Positions 12,203-12,369 of a DNA stretch of 12,369 nucleotides are shown here, piece after piece. The translations under genes were made by a program, and so were the position numbers. The notes beneath the pieces were generated by a model. The model was not told the DNA's origin, searched no databases, and worked only from the letters and a program-made list of their open reading frames with translations. Within the stretch, counting starts at the first letter, position 1. Each line of letters starts with the position of its first letter. Origin of the DNA: Bacteroidota bacterium (GTDB lineage: Bacteria; Bacteroidota; Bacteroidia; Chitinophagales; Chitinophagaceae); the NCBI GenBank assembly GCA_023433755.1, contig JAEYUA010000276.1, positions 1 through 12,369 on the forward strand, given 5' to 3'.

Positions 12203-12369
12203 ATGCCCTTTCATGTATACATAATTTATTCAAAACAACTTGACGAGTACTACATCGGGCAAACGGAAAACTTAGAACGTAGGTTGTTTCAACATATTAA
12301 CTCCTCCTCTAAATCGACAAAAAAAGCCAATGACTGGGTAATCATGTACAAAGAGTTGTACTTAAACAG
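12203..12369 (+). CDS. GIY-YIG nuclease family protein, N-terminal part (3'-truncated by window edge)
   Basis: Fifty-five complete codons are visible, starting MPFHVYIIYSK. The GIY-YIG signature is seen as VYI (5-7) and YYIG (16-19), followed by QTENLERRLFQH with the conserved arginine (R26) and histidine, and later WVIMYKEL. Bacteroidota carry many small stand-alone GIY-YIG proteins of about 80-100 aa, related to the UvrC N-terminal domain; their role is poorly known. The ATG at 12203 is placed directly after the T-tract of the tRNA terminator, with no room for a leader or ribosome-binding site, so expression would depend on terminator read-through or an unrecognised promoter inside the tRNA region. 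Confidence 0.88.
   Translation, partial: MPFHVYIIYSKQLDEYYIGQTENLERRLFQHINSSSKSTKKANDWVIMYKELYLN

Overview
The window looks like chromosome of a Bacteroidota member, most likely family Chitinophagaceae. Three things point there: a surE / small membrane protein / lpxB cluster, a SUF operon ending in an Rrf2 regulator, and -7 boxes of the TAnnTTTG type with few Shine-Dalgarno sites. This placement rests on recalled family and synteny knowledge; no search was run.

Layout. 1-1835 (+): 3' end of surE, a three-helix membrane protein of about 104 aa overlapping it, and lpxB (lipid A disaccharide synthase). 1824-2654 (-): three very small genes, namely a 53-aa DUF6728-like membrane protein overlapping lpxB tail to tail, a basic 64-aa protein ending at an intrinsic terminator, and a 68-aa protein of unknown function. 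2813-8921 (-): a complete, tightly packed SUF iron-sulfur assembly operon in the order sufB-sufC-sufD-sufS-sufE-MIP18/SufT-like-Rrf2, with a promoter upstream of sufB and an AT-rich dyad where a regulator could bind. 9148-10844 (+): a ring-cleaving VOC dioxygenase (MhqO-like) and an alpha/beta-hydrolase (MhqD-like), a pair known elsewhere from quinone detoxification. 10875-10997 (-): a TPP riboswitch aptamer followed by an intrinsic terminator, with no gene of its own downstream. 11036-11899 (-): a short-chain dehydrogenase with a YghA/YdaD-type N-terminal extension. 11981-12369 (+): a broken tRNA-Ala copy carrying a hairpin insertion, an intact tRNA-Ala(GGC), a terminator, and the start of a GIY-YIG nuclease that runs off the end.

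The SUF genes form one functional unit: the SufBC2D scaffold and ATPase, the SufS-SufE sulfur donor pair, a maturation factor, and a regulator with three cysteines that could sense cluster status. The MhqO/MhqD-like pair probably handles electrophilic quinones or hydroquinones.

The most unusual content is non-coding. (1) The TPP aptamer sits downstream of a dehydrogenase gene and points into the 3' end of a convergent gene, so it is either a 3'-UTR riboswitch, a free-standing regulatory RNA, or a remnant. (2) Several intergenic arrays of 7-bp units share a strict period but differ in sequence, and three of them run over the stop codon of the adjacent gene. One contains a near-perfect 26-bp inverted repeat. 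(3) The first tRNA-Ala copy is interrupted by a perfect hairpin at the anticodon. No complete new multi-gene defence or mobile system is visible.
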